Source of the DNA: Halopseudomonas formosensis
Lineage (GTDB): Bacteria; Pseudomonadota; Gammaproteobacteria; Pseudomonadales; Pseudomonadaceae
Direction: 5' to 3'
Assembly (NCBI RefSeq): GCF_900115905.1
Contig: NZ_FOYD01000001.1
Coordinates: 62,001-126,000 of the forward strand
Length of the DNA stretch: 64,000 nt
The position numbers were made by a program, and so were the translations under genes. Below, piece after piece: positions 1 through 8,693 of this stretch (position 1 is its first letter; each line of letters begins with the position of its first letter). The notes under the pieces were generated by a model. That model was not told the DNA's origin and did no database searches. It saw only the letters and a list, made by a program, of their open reading frames with translations.

Positions 1-390
1 TGGCAGCAGCTGTGGGAAGTCCGCCAGGCTGCGGGACAGCAGTTGGTCGAAGCGTTGCGCGGCACGTTGTTGGCCGATCAGCTGCAGAGCGTGATCCGGC
101 TGGTCGATCCAGACACTGTCGGGGATCAGGTTACGGCCCAGCTGGCGGTGATTGATCTCTTTCCACTCGAGTCGGTAGCGGTCGTCGGCCTGCTGCAGCA
201 GGCTGATCCATTGGCGTACTTCTTCGAAACGGCGGCCCAGCTCCTGGTTGCCGGGCTTTTTCAGTCGAAGTTGCAAGGGGTACAGAGGAGCGGCCCGGGG
301 CAGGCGGGCGCGCAACAGAGCACCCTGCTCCCACAGGCGCTGCAGCTGGGCTCGCAGATCGGCAGGGGTGGTCCAGTCCAGCTGGCTCAC
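1..390 (-). CDS. jetD: Wadjet subunit JetD (toprim-type nuclease), 5' part only, runs off the window
   Basis: The reading frame opens with GTG at 390 and stays open for all 130 codons to base 1, so only the N-terminal part is present. The GTG overlaps the jetC stop as GTGA, showing translational coupling. The visible residues (MSQLDWTTPADLR..., then a stretch with GRRFEEVRQW and LEWKEINHRQLG) match the DUF3322 N-terminal domain of JetD. In studied Wadjet systems JetD carries a C-terminal toprim/topoisomerase VI-like DNA-cleaving domain and cuts circular plasmid DNA after loop extrusion by JetABC. That catalytic half lies outside the window and cannot be checked. Identity rests on the N-terminus and on its place after jetA, jetB and jetC. 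Confidence 0.88.
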   Translation of the reverse strand, partial: MSQLDWTTPADLRAQLQRLWEQGALLRARLPRAAPLYPLQLRLKKPGNQELGRRFEEVRQWISLLQQADDRYRLEWKEINHRQLGRNLIPDSVWIDQPDHALQLIGQQRAAQRFDQLLSRSLADFPQLLP

Positions 391-3300
391 TGTGTTCCTT
401 CCCGTACGACTTTCTGTTCTCGGTACTCCTCGATGCTCAGGCAGCGCAGCATGGATTCGCGACCTTGCTCATTGTGCACGAAGCCGACACTGGCAACATA
501 GGGCTCGATGATATGGATTTTCTGCAACGGGGTGACGATCAGCAGTTGCAGGTTGAGCTTGCGGAACAGCTCCAGACCGTAGCGGGCCGACTCGTCGGAG
601 CCGCGGCCGAAGGCCTCGTCAATCACCACGAAGCGGAATGAGCGGGAACGGGTAGCACCCCATTCCAGTCCGAACCGATAGGCCAGGCTGGCGGCCAGTA
701 CCGTGTAGGCGAGCTTTTCTTTCTGCCCACCGGACTTGCCGCCCGAGTCGCTGTAATGCTCGTGCTCGCTGTTGTCCTCGCGCCAGCGCTCGGAGGCCGA
801 GAAGACAAACCAGTTGCGTACGTCGCAGACCTTGCGGGTCCAGCGCCGGTCGGCCTCGCTGCTGCCATCGCGCCCGCGGAAGCGTTCGATGATCTGGCGC
901 ACCTGTAGAAACTTGCTCTCGGCGTACTGGTCATTCTGGCTGCCGGACAGGCTGCCCTCGGTGCAAGCCTTGAGGTCGCTGCGGAATGCATTGATCTCGC
1001 CATCGCCGCTGGACTGGGCCTCCAGCTGGATAAGGCGGCCGGGGTTGTAGTCGATCTCGTGCAGCGAGCGATTGATTTCCTCGATGCGTTCGCGGATATC
1101 CAGCTCTTCCCGGCGCAGGTGGCTCTGGAAGTTGGCGATCTCGTTGATGATGTTCTCGTTGAGCATGGACTTGAAGCGTTGTTCGAACTGAGGCAGGCCA
1201 TCCTGCTCCAGGCTGGCGAGCATGGCGCGATAGTCAGCGGCTGCCTCGACGCTGGCATCCACGTCGCGGGTGTCCATCGGGTAGGCGTTGCGGTAATCGC
1301 TCATGGTATTGACGACCTTCTCGCGCAAGCGATCCAGGCGTTTGTCGGCGGCATTGATGGCCGCCTGCAGCCAGTTGCGCAGCTCCTGCTCGCGGTTGGA
1401 GCAGGATTCCACGGTCAGTGTGTGCTCCCCCAGCGCCTCTTCGCGCAGCGCCTCGAGCCGGGGGAACTGAGCCTGTTGATCGGCTGTAGCCGCCTGATAC
1501 AGGGCGCGGGCTTCGTCGGCGGCCCGCTGGGCATCTTCCTGTTTCTGTTCGGTTCTGGCCAGTTCCCGGTTCTTCTCGTCCAGAGCGTGGTGCAGGCTGG
1601 CCAGATCGCTTTCCAGTTGTCGCAGTTGCTCCTGCAGGGCACGCAGGGTGTCGGACTCGGCTTCCAGTTGCTGGTGTTCCTGCTCCAGACCATGGATCTG
1701 CACCTGCAGGGGCTTCCAGTCCAGGTCCTGGAAGCTGTCGAACACCGACAGTTGTGCGAGCAGCCCCAGGCGTTCGTCGAAGTCCCGCTGGCGTTGCTGC
1801 AGCTCGGCCAGCTGCAGGGCGTACTGCTGGATACGTACCTGCAGGTCAGCGGTCTGCTTTTCCAGTGCAGCGATCTTCTGCTCGTTGCTCCAGCCGAGAA
1901 TGTAGTGAGTGCGGTCGTTCAGCCGACGGCGGTCATCCTTCTCGTGACGTTCCTGTCCGGATTTTACCTGCCCGCCACGGGTCACTGCCTTATCTTCCCG
2001 GCGGAACTGTTCCAGCGAGACGCAGCAGGCGTAGTCGAAACGCCGCACCAACTCCTCTTCCAGCCAGTCATAGAAGGAGGTGTCGGGTTTGATCTGCAGT
2101 TTGCGCACCAGCGAATCAGGATGGATGTCCGGGATGGTCTGGCTGCGCCGCGGGCGCACCCTGAAATACACCAGACGCCCCCCCAGATGGGTCTGTTCGA
2201 CCCACTGGGCGACCGGGGCATAGAGCTCATCGGGGACCAGCAGCGACAGGCCGAAGTTATGCAGCAGACGCTCGGCGACGCCCTCCCAGTCCTTCTCCTC
2301 CTCGCGCACCTGGAGCAGCTCTCCGACAAAGGGCAGCTGGTTGTCAACCAGGCCCAGTTCCGCGCAGAGGCGGGTGCGAATATCCAGCACCCGCGCCGGC
2401 AGATTGGAACGGCGCTGGCGCAGAGAGGCAAGCTCCGTGTCGATCAGGTCGTGCTGCTGGCGCAGGTTGCGTAGCTCAACTGCAGTTTCGGTCTGGTTGT
2501 TCTGTGCGGCGTCGCGCTGTTCGCGGTAACTGTCGTTGAGCTCCGCCAGGCTCTGTCGGTTGGCCAGAAAGACGTCGACGCTGCTGGCCAGGGGCAGCTC
2601 CAGTTTTCCGGCCAGGCTGTCATAGCGTTCGGCGGCATGCTGGCGGCGCCGGCGGTCGGCCTCCAGCCGTGAGATTTCCTGCCGGATCGCTGCCAGCCGG
2701 TCTCCACCATTCTGGGCAATGGCCCGGTTGAGCTCATCCCGCCGGGACAGTCCCTGTTGCTGGCGCTCCTGCAGGCTGCGGTGCTGTTCCTGCTGGCGTG
2801 CCAGATCCTGGGCCAGGTTGGCCAGGCGTTTGTTCAGCAGTTCCGCCTTGAGCCCGGCGAACCAGGGCGTCAGAGCGTCGCGGTTGGCAACCAGAGTGGC
2901 CCGCTCAGCCGACTCGTGGCCGTAGCGTTCACAGTCCTGCACCAGTGGCTGCAACCGGGCGATCTGTTGCTTGGCCTTGAGCACGGCTTCGTGGGCTCGG
3001 CTCAGGTCGTCAAAATGCTGGACCAGTGCCTGAATGCGCTCCTCCACCGGGAACTCTTCAAGCATGTGGTCACGCACGAAGTCGGTGAGATTGCCTACTG
3101 ACTTCATCGACACGGTCTGGCTGAACAACTCCAGCGCCTGATCGTTGTCGATGCCGAAGCGTCGACGGAACGCGGCGCTGTAGGCGGCGAAACTGGTTTC
3201 CAGAGTGACCCCGGGAAGCTCGCGCAGGCGCTTGCGCAGGTTGCTCAGGTCGCTGCCGAAATGAGCGAAGTGTTCGGTGATGTTCAGTGGGCGATCGGCG

Positions 3301-3770
3301 ACCACATAGAAACGCTCCGGCTGGCCACGGCTGTCGGTGATATAGAACACCTGTGCCAGAGTCACATGCTGGTCGTAGCCCTCGTTGTAGAAGTGGCCGA
3401 GGATCACCGAATAGCTGTTGTGATCACGCAGAGCCACCGGTCTGGCACTGGCGCCCGATTCGCTGCGCTCGGACTTGTAGTAACCCAGTACATAGGAGCG
3501 CAGGGTGCGTTCCCTGGCCTCGGCCCCGGCGGCTTTGTTGTAGGCGATCTTCTGCGCGGGCACCAGCAAGGTGGTAATGGCATCCACCAGGGTCGATTTG
3601 CCGGAGCCGATATCACCGGTCAACAGGGTGTTGTCGCCACCGGTGGGGAAGCGCCAGACCCGTTGGTGGAAGGTGCCCCAGTTGTAGACTTCGATATCGT
3701 GCAAGCGGAACCCGGCGCGTTCGTCGCTGCTGGCAAAATCGAGCATGTTCGTCATGCCGGAAGCATTCAT
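387..3770 (-). CDS. jetC: Wadjet SMC-like ATPase JetC
   Basis: A 1127-residue SMC/Rad50/MukB-like protein and the motor of the Wadjet anti-plasmid complex. A Walker A motif (TGDIGSGKST, residues 51-60) sits near the N-terminus. The centre is a very long Gln/Glu/Arg/Leu-rich coiled coil with a hinge-like globular segment around residues 450-560. The C-terminus carries an ABC signature (GGKSGGQKEK from about 1010) and Walker B (FRFVVIDEAF, about 1045-1054). This head-coil-hinge-coil-head layout is diagnostic. Its start overlaps the jetB stop by 4 bases and its stop overlaps the jetD start. With the kleisin JetA and the small subunit JetB it should form a condensin-like complex that extrudes DNA loops. 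Full length, no frameshift seen. Confidence 0.95.
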   Translation of the reverse strand: MNASGMTNMLDFASSDERAGFRLHDIEVYNWGTFHQRVWRFPTGGDNTLLTGDIGSGKSTLVDAITTLLVPAQKIAYNKAAGAEARERTLRSYVLGYYKSERSESGASARPVALRDHNSYSVILGHFYNEGYDQHVTLAQVFYITDSRGQPERFYVVADRPLNITEHFAHFGSDLSNLRKRLRELPGVTLETSFAAYSAAFRRRFGIDNDQALELFSQTVSMKSVGNLTDFVRDHMLEEFPVEERIQALVQHFDDLSRAHEAVLKAKQQIARLQPLVQDCERYGHESAERATLVANRDALTPWFAGLKAELLNKRLANLAQDLARQQEQHRSLQERQQQGLSRRDELNRAIAQNGGDRLAAIRQEISRLEADRRRRQHAAERYDSLAGKLELPLASSVDVFLANRQSLAELNDSYREQRDAAQNNQTETAVELRNLRQQHDLIDTELASLRQRRSNLPARVLDIRTRLCAELGLVDNQLPFVGELLQVREEEKDWEGVAERLLHNFGLSLLVPDELYAPVAQWVEQTHLGGRLVYFRVRPRRSQTIPDIHPDSLVRKLQIKPDTSFYDWLEEELVRRFDYACCVSLEQFRREDKAVTRGGQVKSGQERHEKDDRRRLNDRTHYILGWSNEQKIAALEKQTADLQVRIQQYALQLAELQQRQRDFDERLGLLAQLSVFDSFQDLDWKPLQVQIHGLEQEHQQLEAESDTLRALQEQLRQLESDLASLHHALDEKNRELARTEQKQEDAQRAADEARALYQAATADQQAQFPRLEALREEALGEHTLTVESCSNREQELRNWLQAAINAADKRLDRLREKVVNTMSDYRNAYPMDTRDVDASVEAAADYRAMLASLEQDGLPQFEQRFKSMLNENIINEIANFQSHLRREELDIRERIEEINRSLHEIDYNPGRLIQLEAQSSGDGEINAFRSDLKACTEGSLSGSQNDQYAESKFLQVRQIIERFRGRDGSSEADRRWTRKVCDVRNWFVFSASERWREDNSEHEHYSDSGGKSGGQKEKLAYTVLAASLAYRFGLEWGATRSRSFRFVVIDEAFGRGSDESARYGLELFRKLNLQLLIVTPLQKIHIIEPYVASVGFVHNEQGRESMLRCLSIEEYREQKVVREGTQ

Positions 3771-4381
3771 CGGGCTTCTCCTCCATCTCCGAGCTGGCTG
3801 GCATATTCTGCCAGTCGCTGATCGAACTCATTCAGCCATTGGGCGTCGATAAAGGCCTTGAGGATGCGCCTCACCTCGTAGAGGGGCTCCTGCTGGCCGC
3901 GCAGTCTGCGCAGAAATCCCAGCTCCACCACTCGGCTGATATGGCTGTCTATGCGGTCGATCAGCCTGGCCTCATTAGTGCCTTCGGGCAGGAACAGACG
4001 CAGCAGTTCCACTAGTTGATCGCGGGACAGAATAAGACGTGCGTCACCGCTGCTGGCGTCGAACTCGGCGAGTCGCTTGCGCAGCAGAGCCAGCAGCAGA
4101 CTCACCGGGTAGCTCAATTGGCGCCGCGGGATCAGCCGGGGAAGACTGCCCCTGTCGTTGTCTCCGTCCTCCTGGCGCTGGCGCAGGTAGGCGTAGCCTT
4201 CGGCCTCGTCAAGGATCAGCTCCAGCCCCAGCACCTGGATATAGTCGCGTACCGCGACCTGCTGGTCGGTCAGCGACTGCCATAGCGGCGGGTCATCTTC
4301 GCGATAGAGCACACCCTTGAGCAGGCTGATCAGCAGGGGAGACAGGTCATTGGCGAGGGTATCGGACATCGGTGAGCTCAT
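3767..4381 (-). CDS. jetB: Wadjet small subunit JetB (DUF4194)
   Basis: A 204-residue protein of the DUF4194 type, the KITE/MukE-like subunit of Wadjet that links the kleisin JetA to the SMC heads. It shows winged-helix-like segments, for example around LSRDQLVELLRLFLPE and RIDSHISRVVELGFLRRL. The ATG overlaps the jetA stop as ATGA and the end overlaps the jetC start, so the operon is tightly coupled. Length and position between jetA and jetC fit the family. No catalytic residues are expected in this subunit. Confidence 0.92.
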   Translation of the reverse strand: MSSPMSDTLANDLSPLLISLLKGVLYREDDPPLWQSLTDQQVAVRDYIQVLGLELILDEAEGYAYLRQRQEDGDNDRGSLPRLIPRRQLSYPVSLLLALLRKRLAEFDASSGDARLILSRDQLVELLRLFLPEGTNEARLIDRIDSHISRVVELGFLRRLRGQQEPLYEVRRILKAFIDAQWLNEFDQRLAEYASQLGDGGEAR

Positions 4382-5814
4382 TGGCTGAATATGATCAGTG
4401 GCACGCTGGCGCGGCGCGGGTGGCCCCGCTCATCATGCCAGCTGACCAGTTGGGTCTGGTTTTCATCGATGGCACTGTGGCGGTCGGCGGTGGCCAGCTC
4501 CAGCCAGGTGACCAGTTCGGCCAACCCCTGTTCCAGCGGGTAGGTCTGGAGCAGTTCACCCAAGCTGATCCGTGGTTGGTGGCGCAGTGCCAGTCGCAGG
4601 TTCGCCAGCAGGCGGGTCTTGTCGACATGTATCTGGTTGAACAGGGCATCGGCATCGGTATCGGCGGTGCCTTCAAGCAATGCCTGTTCCGCTATGCGCG
4701 GCTTCAACGGCGGACTGTACAGAGGTCGATCCAGCGGCAGGTGAAGCTCGACCCGGGCCTCGTCCAGGGTGGTGATGTCGTTGTCTGGCGGCTGTTCGCG
4801 CAGGGTCAGCGCGCGGCTCTCGATACTGCGTAGCAGGTGCATGATGCGCTTGTTCTCCAGCCAGGCCTGATCGTCGAGATAGCGGCGCAACTGTTCAGAC
4901 AGTCGGGCGACGGTACGTTGTGCCGCCTCACCGGCTTCCAGCCAGTCGTAGTGCATGCGCAGCAGCCGCCGATCCGGCTCCAGACTCTTTACTGGAGGCA
5001 GGGAAAAGACCTTGTGCAGCAGCTCGGACAGCTCCTCCTGTCGTGATGGCGACATGAGAAACTCCCAGAAGGCACGGAAACTGCGACCTTGGTCGGAGTC
5101 TGCAATGGCATCGCGCTCGCCGAAGATTTCACCCAGCAGCTCGCCCTTGCCGCCTTCCCAGGTGGCAATGCGTTCACGCACCTCCCGGTCCAGATCACGG
5201 AAGTTCTGCTCCACTTCACGGAAATCAGCCAGCAGGCTGCGGGCGCTGGCACTGACTTCAAGAAACCGCTCGCGGACGCGGGTTTCGTCCATCAGTTCGA
5301 CCTGGCCGGCTCTGATCCGGCTGATTTCGGCATCCAGCGCAGCCTTGCGCTTTTCCAGTTCGGCAATCCGCGTGTCGGGGTCGCTCTCGCTGCCCTCCAC
5401 CACCTGACGCAGCAGGTCGAAGATCGCCAGCAGTCGAGACTCGGTACCAACAAACTGACGCTTGCCGAGACTGGTCAGCCACTCGATGGCTTTCTCGGTT
5501 GCGGCCGTCAGTTCATAATGGGGCTCGTCACTGCCGGGGGGGTAGAACTTGCGCAGCCAGCCGTTGCTGTTGTCGGCCCAGTCATCCAGATAGGCTCCGG
5601 ACGAGCGCGGGTAGTGGTGTTCTCCCAGACTCTGCTGCAGGGAATAAAGCATGTCGTCCAGCTTTGACGCCAGGCTGGCCTGATTCAGACTGCGCTGGTT
5701 GGGAATAACGAAGACGTGCTGTAGAAAGCTGATGATCAGCGGCGCATTGTCAGCCCGCAGCAAGCGCCAGGCCGGATGATGCTGGCGCAGGGCCACAAGT
5801 TCATGGTGATCCAT
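4378..5814 (-). CDS. jetA: Wadjet kleisin-like subunit JetA (DUF3375)
   Basis: A 478-residue DUF3375 protein, first gene of the jetABCD defence operon. The N-terminal signature (HHPAWRLLRADNAPLIISFL) is typical of JetA, and a charged, partly coiled-coil middle follows. In the family JetA is the kleisin that bridges the JetC heads and recruits JetB and JetD. The start at 5814 is preferred over the in-frame ATG at 5832: the bases GAGGAGG lie about nine bases before 5814 and would themselves be coding in the longer version. DUF3375 with DUF4194 suggests Wadjet type I. The upstream 74-base gap to the ABC transporter gene must hold the operon promoter, but no clear boxes were recognised. Confidence 0.92.
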   Translation of the reverse strand: MDHHELVALRQHHPAWRLLRADNAPLIISFLQHVFVIPNQRSLNQASLASKLDDMLYSLQQSLGEHHYPRSSGAYLDDWADNSNGWLRKFYPPGSDEPHYELTAATEKAIEWLTSLGKRQFVGTESRLLAIFDLLRQVVEGSESDPDTRIAELEKRKAALDAEISRIRAGQVELMDETRVRERFLEVSASARSLLADFREVEQNFRDLDREVRERIATWEGGKGELLGEIFGERDAIADSDQGRSFRAFWEFLMSPSRQEELSELLHKVFSLPPVKSLEPDRRLLRMHYDWLEAGEAAQRTVARLSEQLRRYLDDQAWLENKRIMHLLRSIESRALTLREQPPDNDITTLDEARVELHLPLDRPLYSPPLKPRIAEQALLEGTADTDADALFNQIHVDKTRLLANLRLALRHQPRISLGELLQTYPLEQGLAELVTWLELATADRHSAIDENQTQLVSWHDERGHPRRASVPLIIFSQ

Positions 5815-5888
5815 GGATTCATGCCTCCTCATCTGGGAAGTCTACCCAGTTCAGGGCCGCGGCGCTGGTGTGCTGCACCTGGAGATGT

Positions 5889-6683
5889 TCAGCTCAGCAG
5901 CAGCGCGTCGTCCGCCAGCTTCTCACCACGGACCTTCTCGAACATCTGCAGTAGGTCCGGCACATCCAGACCCCTGCGCTCGTCGCCGGCCACGTCCAGC
6001 ACCACCTGACCCTGGTGCAGCATCACGGTACGGTCGCCCACATCCAGCGCCTGGCGCATGCTGTGGGTGACCATCATGGTGGTGAGCTTTTTTTCCTCAA
6101 CGATACGGGCCGTCAGTTGCAGAACGAAGTCAGCGGTGCGCGGGTCGAGGGCGGCGGTGTGTTCGTCGAGCAGCAGGATGCGTGAAGGCTGCAGCGCCGC
6201 CATCAGCAGGCTGACCGCCTGGCGCTGACCGCCGGAGAGCAGACCGATGCGGTCGGTCAGGCGGTTCTCCAGACCCAGACCCAGGGTCGACAGCCGATCA
6301 CGGAACTCGTCGCGCATCTCCCGCTGCACCGCCCGGCGCAGACCGCGGCGCTGACCGCGCTGCTGGGCCAGGGCGAGGTTTTCCTCGATGGTCAGGTCCT
6401 CGCAGGTACCCGCCATGGGGTCCTGGAATACCCGGGCCACGCGGTTGGCGCGGCTCCATACCGGCAGGCGGGTGACGTCATCGCCATCGATCAGGATCTT
6501 GCCGCTGTCCACCGGCAGGTCGCCGGACACCGCATTGAGGAAGGTCGACTTGCCCGCGCCGTTGGTGCCGATCACGGTAACGAACTGGCCGGTGGGAATC
6601 TCCAGCGACAGCCCCTGCAGCGCCTTGGTCTCGATCGGCGTGCCGGGGTTGAAGGTGATTTTCAGATTCTGGGCGCTGAGCAT
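5889..6683 (-). CDS. ABC transporter ATP-binding protein (TrpXYZ-like importer)
   Basis: A 264-residue ABC ATPase with Walker A GTNGAGKST (39-47), signature LSGGQRQAVS and Walker B ILLLDEHTAALDP. His replaces the usual Pro after DE, as is common in this subfamily. It is the cytoplasmic energiser of the importer encoded with the next two genes. Its start overlaps the permease stop as TGATG. The same three-gene set next to valS is found in Pseudomonas. Homologues are annotated as a tryptophan/tyrosine-type or uncharacterised importer; the substrate cannot be read from the sequence. Confidence 0.88.
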   Translation of the reverse strand: MLSAQNLKITFNPGTPIETKALQGLSLEIPTGQFVTVIGTNGAGKSTFLNAVSGDLPVDSGKILIDGDDVTRLPVWSRANRVARVFQDPMAGTCEDLTIEENLALAQQRGQRRGLRRAVQREMRDEFRDRLSTLGLGLENRLTDRIGLLSGGQRQAVSLLMAALQPSRILLLDEHTAALDPRTADFVLQLTARIVEEKKLTTMMVTHSMRQALDVGDRTVMLHQGQVVLDVAGDERRGLDVPDLLQMFEKVRGEKLADDALLLS

Positions 6684-7573
6684 CAGATTTGTCTCCTGCG
6701 GGTCAGGCGTTGCTTGAGCAGCGGGATGACCAGCGCAATCACTACCAGCACCGCGGTAATCAGGTTCAGGTCCTGGGCCTGCAGCCCGATGAAGTCACTG
6801 TTCAGGGCCAGGGCGATGAAGAAGCGGTAGATCACCGCACCGATCACCACGGCCAGGGTCAGGTAGACGATGCGGCGGGCGGGAATGATGCTCTCGCCGA
6901 TGATCACCGCCGCCAGACCGATAACGATGGTACCGATACCCATGGAGATGTCGGCACCGCCCTGGGTCTGCACGAAGAGCGCACCGGCCAGGCCGACCAG
7001 GGCGTTGGAGATGGCCATGCCGAGGATGACCATGGCGCCGGTGTTCACGCCCTGGGCGCGGCTCATGCGCGGGTTGGAGCCGGTGGCGCGGATGGCCAGA
7101 CCCTGGCGGGTGGAGAAGTAGGCGTCCAGCAGGAACTTGGCCAGCAGGACTATCACCAGCAGGATCAGCGGGCGGGCGATGTAGTCGGCCAGCCACTCGG
7201 GCTGCAGGATGCTGAACATGGTCGGTTCCATGATCAGCGGAATATTGGGACGGCCCATGATGCGCAGGTTGATCGAATACAGGGCAATCATCATCAGGAT
7301 GCTGGCCAGCAGATCCATGATCTTCAGGTGCACGTTGAGCACCGCAGTGACCATGCCGGCCAGCGCACCGGCGAGGGTGGCGATCAGCGTGGCCAGGAAG
7401 GGATCCATGCCATTGGCAATCAGCACGGCGCAGACGGCGCCGCCCAGCGGAAAACTGCCGTCCACGGTCAGGTCGGGAAAGCGCAGCAGACGGAAGGAAA
7501 TGAATACACCAAGCGCCACCAGACTGAAGATCAGGCCGACTTCAAGGGCGCCAAACAGGGAAAACAATGACAT
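6683..7573 (-). CDS. ABC transporter permease of the same importer
   Basis: A 296-residue hydrophobic protein with about eight to nine predicted membrane segments. It belongs to the BPD_transp_2 (LivH/LivM-like) permease type, with the conserved stretch MAISNALVGLAGALFVQTQG. It forms the inner-membrane channel for the ligand delivered by the binding protein encoded just upstream. The stop shares one base with the start of the ATPase gene, so both are surely co-translated. Confidence 0.88.
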   Translation of the reverse strand: MSLFSLFGALEVGLIFSLVALGVFISFRLLRFPDLTVDGSFPLGGAVCAVLIANGMDPFLATLIATLAGALAGMVTAVLNVHLKIMDLLASILMMIALYSINLRIMGRPNIPLIMEPTMFSILQPEWLADYIARPLILLVIVLLAKFLLDAYFSTRQGLAIRATGSNPRMSRAQGVNTGAMVILGMAISNALVGLAGALFVQTQGGADISMGIGTIVIGLAAVIIGESIIPARRIVYLTLAVVIGAVIYRFFIALALNSDFIGLQAQDLNLITAVLVVIALVIPLLKQRLTRRRQI

Positions 7574-7632
7574 GGGATGTTAAGCCTTTGGGTGAAGGCT
7601 GCGCCGGTGCGGGTGCACCGGCGCAGGTCGGA

Positions 7633-8607
7633 TCAGTCGATGATCTCGGCGGCCGAGTCGATCAGCTGCTGGGACAGGGTGACACCCTGAGCCGCAGCGG
7701 CGGAGCGGTTGAGGTACAGGCTCAGCTCACCGCTTTTCTGCGGAGCGATGCTGCCGGGGGCTTCACCCTGCAGTACCCGTACGGCGACCTTGCCGGCCTG
7801 AACGCCGTGCTGGTAGTAGTCGATACCCAGGGCAGCAATGGCGCCGCGCTTGACCGAGTCGGTATCGGAGGCCACCAGCGGGGTCTTGGTGTCGTTGCCG
7901 ACCTTGACCAGCGACTCGTAGGCGGAGACCACGTTGTTGTCGGTGCTGGTGTAGATCACGTCCACCTTGCCGACCAGGCTGCGGGCAGCGGCGCCCACGT
8001 CAACGGTACGCGGAGCGGCGGCTTCCACCAGGGTCATGCCCATGGTCGGCAGCAGCTCGCGCAGACGCTCGACCACCACCACAGAGTTGGCTTCACCCGG
8101 GTTGTAGACCATGCCCACGCGGGTGGCGTTGGGCACTACCTGCTTGACCAGCTCCATCTGGCGATCCAGTTCCAGCTCGTCGGACACACCGGTAACGTTG
8201 GTGCCGGAGGCTTCCCAGCTGCTGACCAGCTGCGCTGCCAGCGGATCGGTTACCGCAGCAAAGACCACCGGAATGGACTTGGTGCTGGCCACCACGGCCT
8301 GGGCCGAGGGGGTGGCGATGGCGACGATCACGTCGGGCTTGTCACCCACGAACTTGCGGGCGATCTGGCCGGCGGTGGCGGTGTTGCCCTGGGCAGTCTG
8401 GTACTGCCACTTCAGGTTGTCGCCAACGGTGTAACCGGCTTCTTCCAGCGCGGCACGGACGCCATCACGCACCGAGTCCAGTGCCGGGTGTTCCACGATT
8501 GCGGTGGCCGCCACGGATTTGGTGTCGGCTACAGCACTGGAGAACGGGGACGCCAAGGCCATGGCGAGGGCGCCCAGGGATAACCACTTGCTCATAGGTG
8601 ACTTCAT
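7633..8607 (-). CDS. ABC transporter substrate-binding protein (DUF534/TrpX family)
   Basis: A 324-residue periplasmic binding protein. The N-terminus (MKSPMSKWLSLGALAMALA...AVADT) is a classical signal peptide with an Ala-x-Ala cleavage site. The mature part has the two-lobe periplasmic-binding fold of the ABC_sub_bind family, with signature runs such as VIVAIATPSAQAV and PLVASDTDSVKRGAIAALG. It captures the solute for the permease and ATPase that follow 59 bases downstream. The start at 8607 is preceded by GGAAATAAG; an internal ATG at 8595 is possible but would shorten the signal peptide. Confidence 0.88.
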   Translation of the reverse strand: MKSPMSKWLSLGALAMALASPFSSAVADTKSVAATAIVEHPALDSVRDGVRAALEEAGYTVGDNLKWQYQTAQGNTATAGQIARKFVGDKPDVIVAIATPSAQAVVASTKSIPVVFAAVTDPLAAQLVSSWEASGTNVTGVSDELELDRQMELVKQVVPNATRVGMVYNPGEANSVVVVERLRELLPTMGMTLVEAAAPRTVDVGAAARSLVGKVDVIYTSTDNNVVSAYESLVKVGNDTKTPLVASDTDSVKRGAIAALGIDYYQHGVQAGKVAVRVLQGEAPGSIAPQKSGELSLYLNRSAAAAQGVTLSQQLIDSAAEIID

Positions 8608-8693
8608 CTTATTTCCTTGTGGGCCGGCAGGAGGCCCTGTTCTGGTTTTTGTTTCCGTGTCACGGGTTCAACAGGTGCATTATTCCCCGTTCG

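Noticed and set aside
6689-7570. A Gln/His/Asp-rich frame opposite the ABC permease
   Set aside because: Its composition is the complement of hydrophobic permease codons; no start signal.
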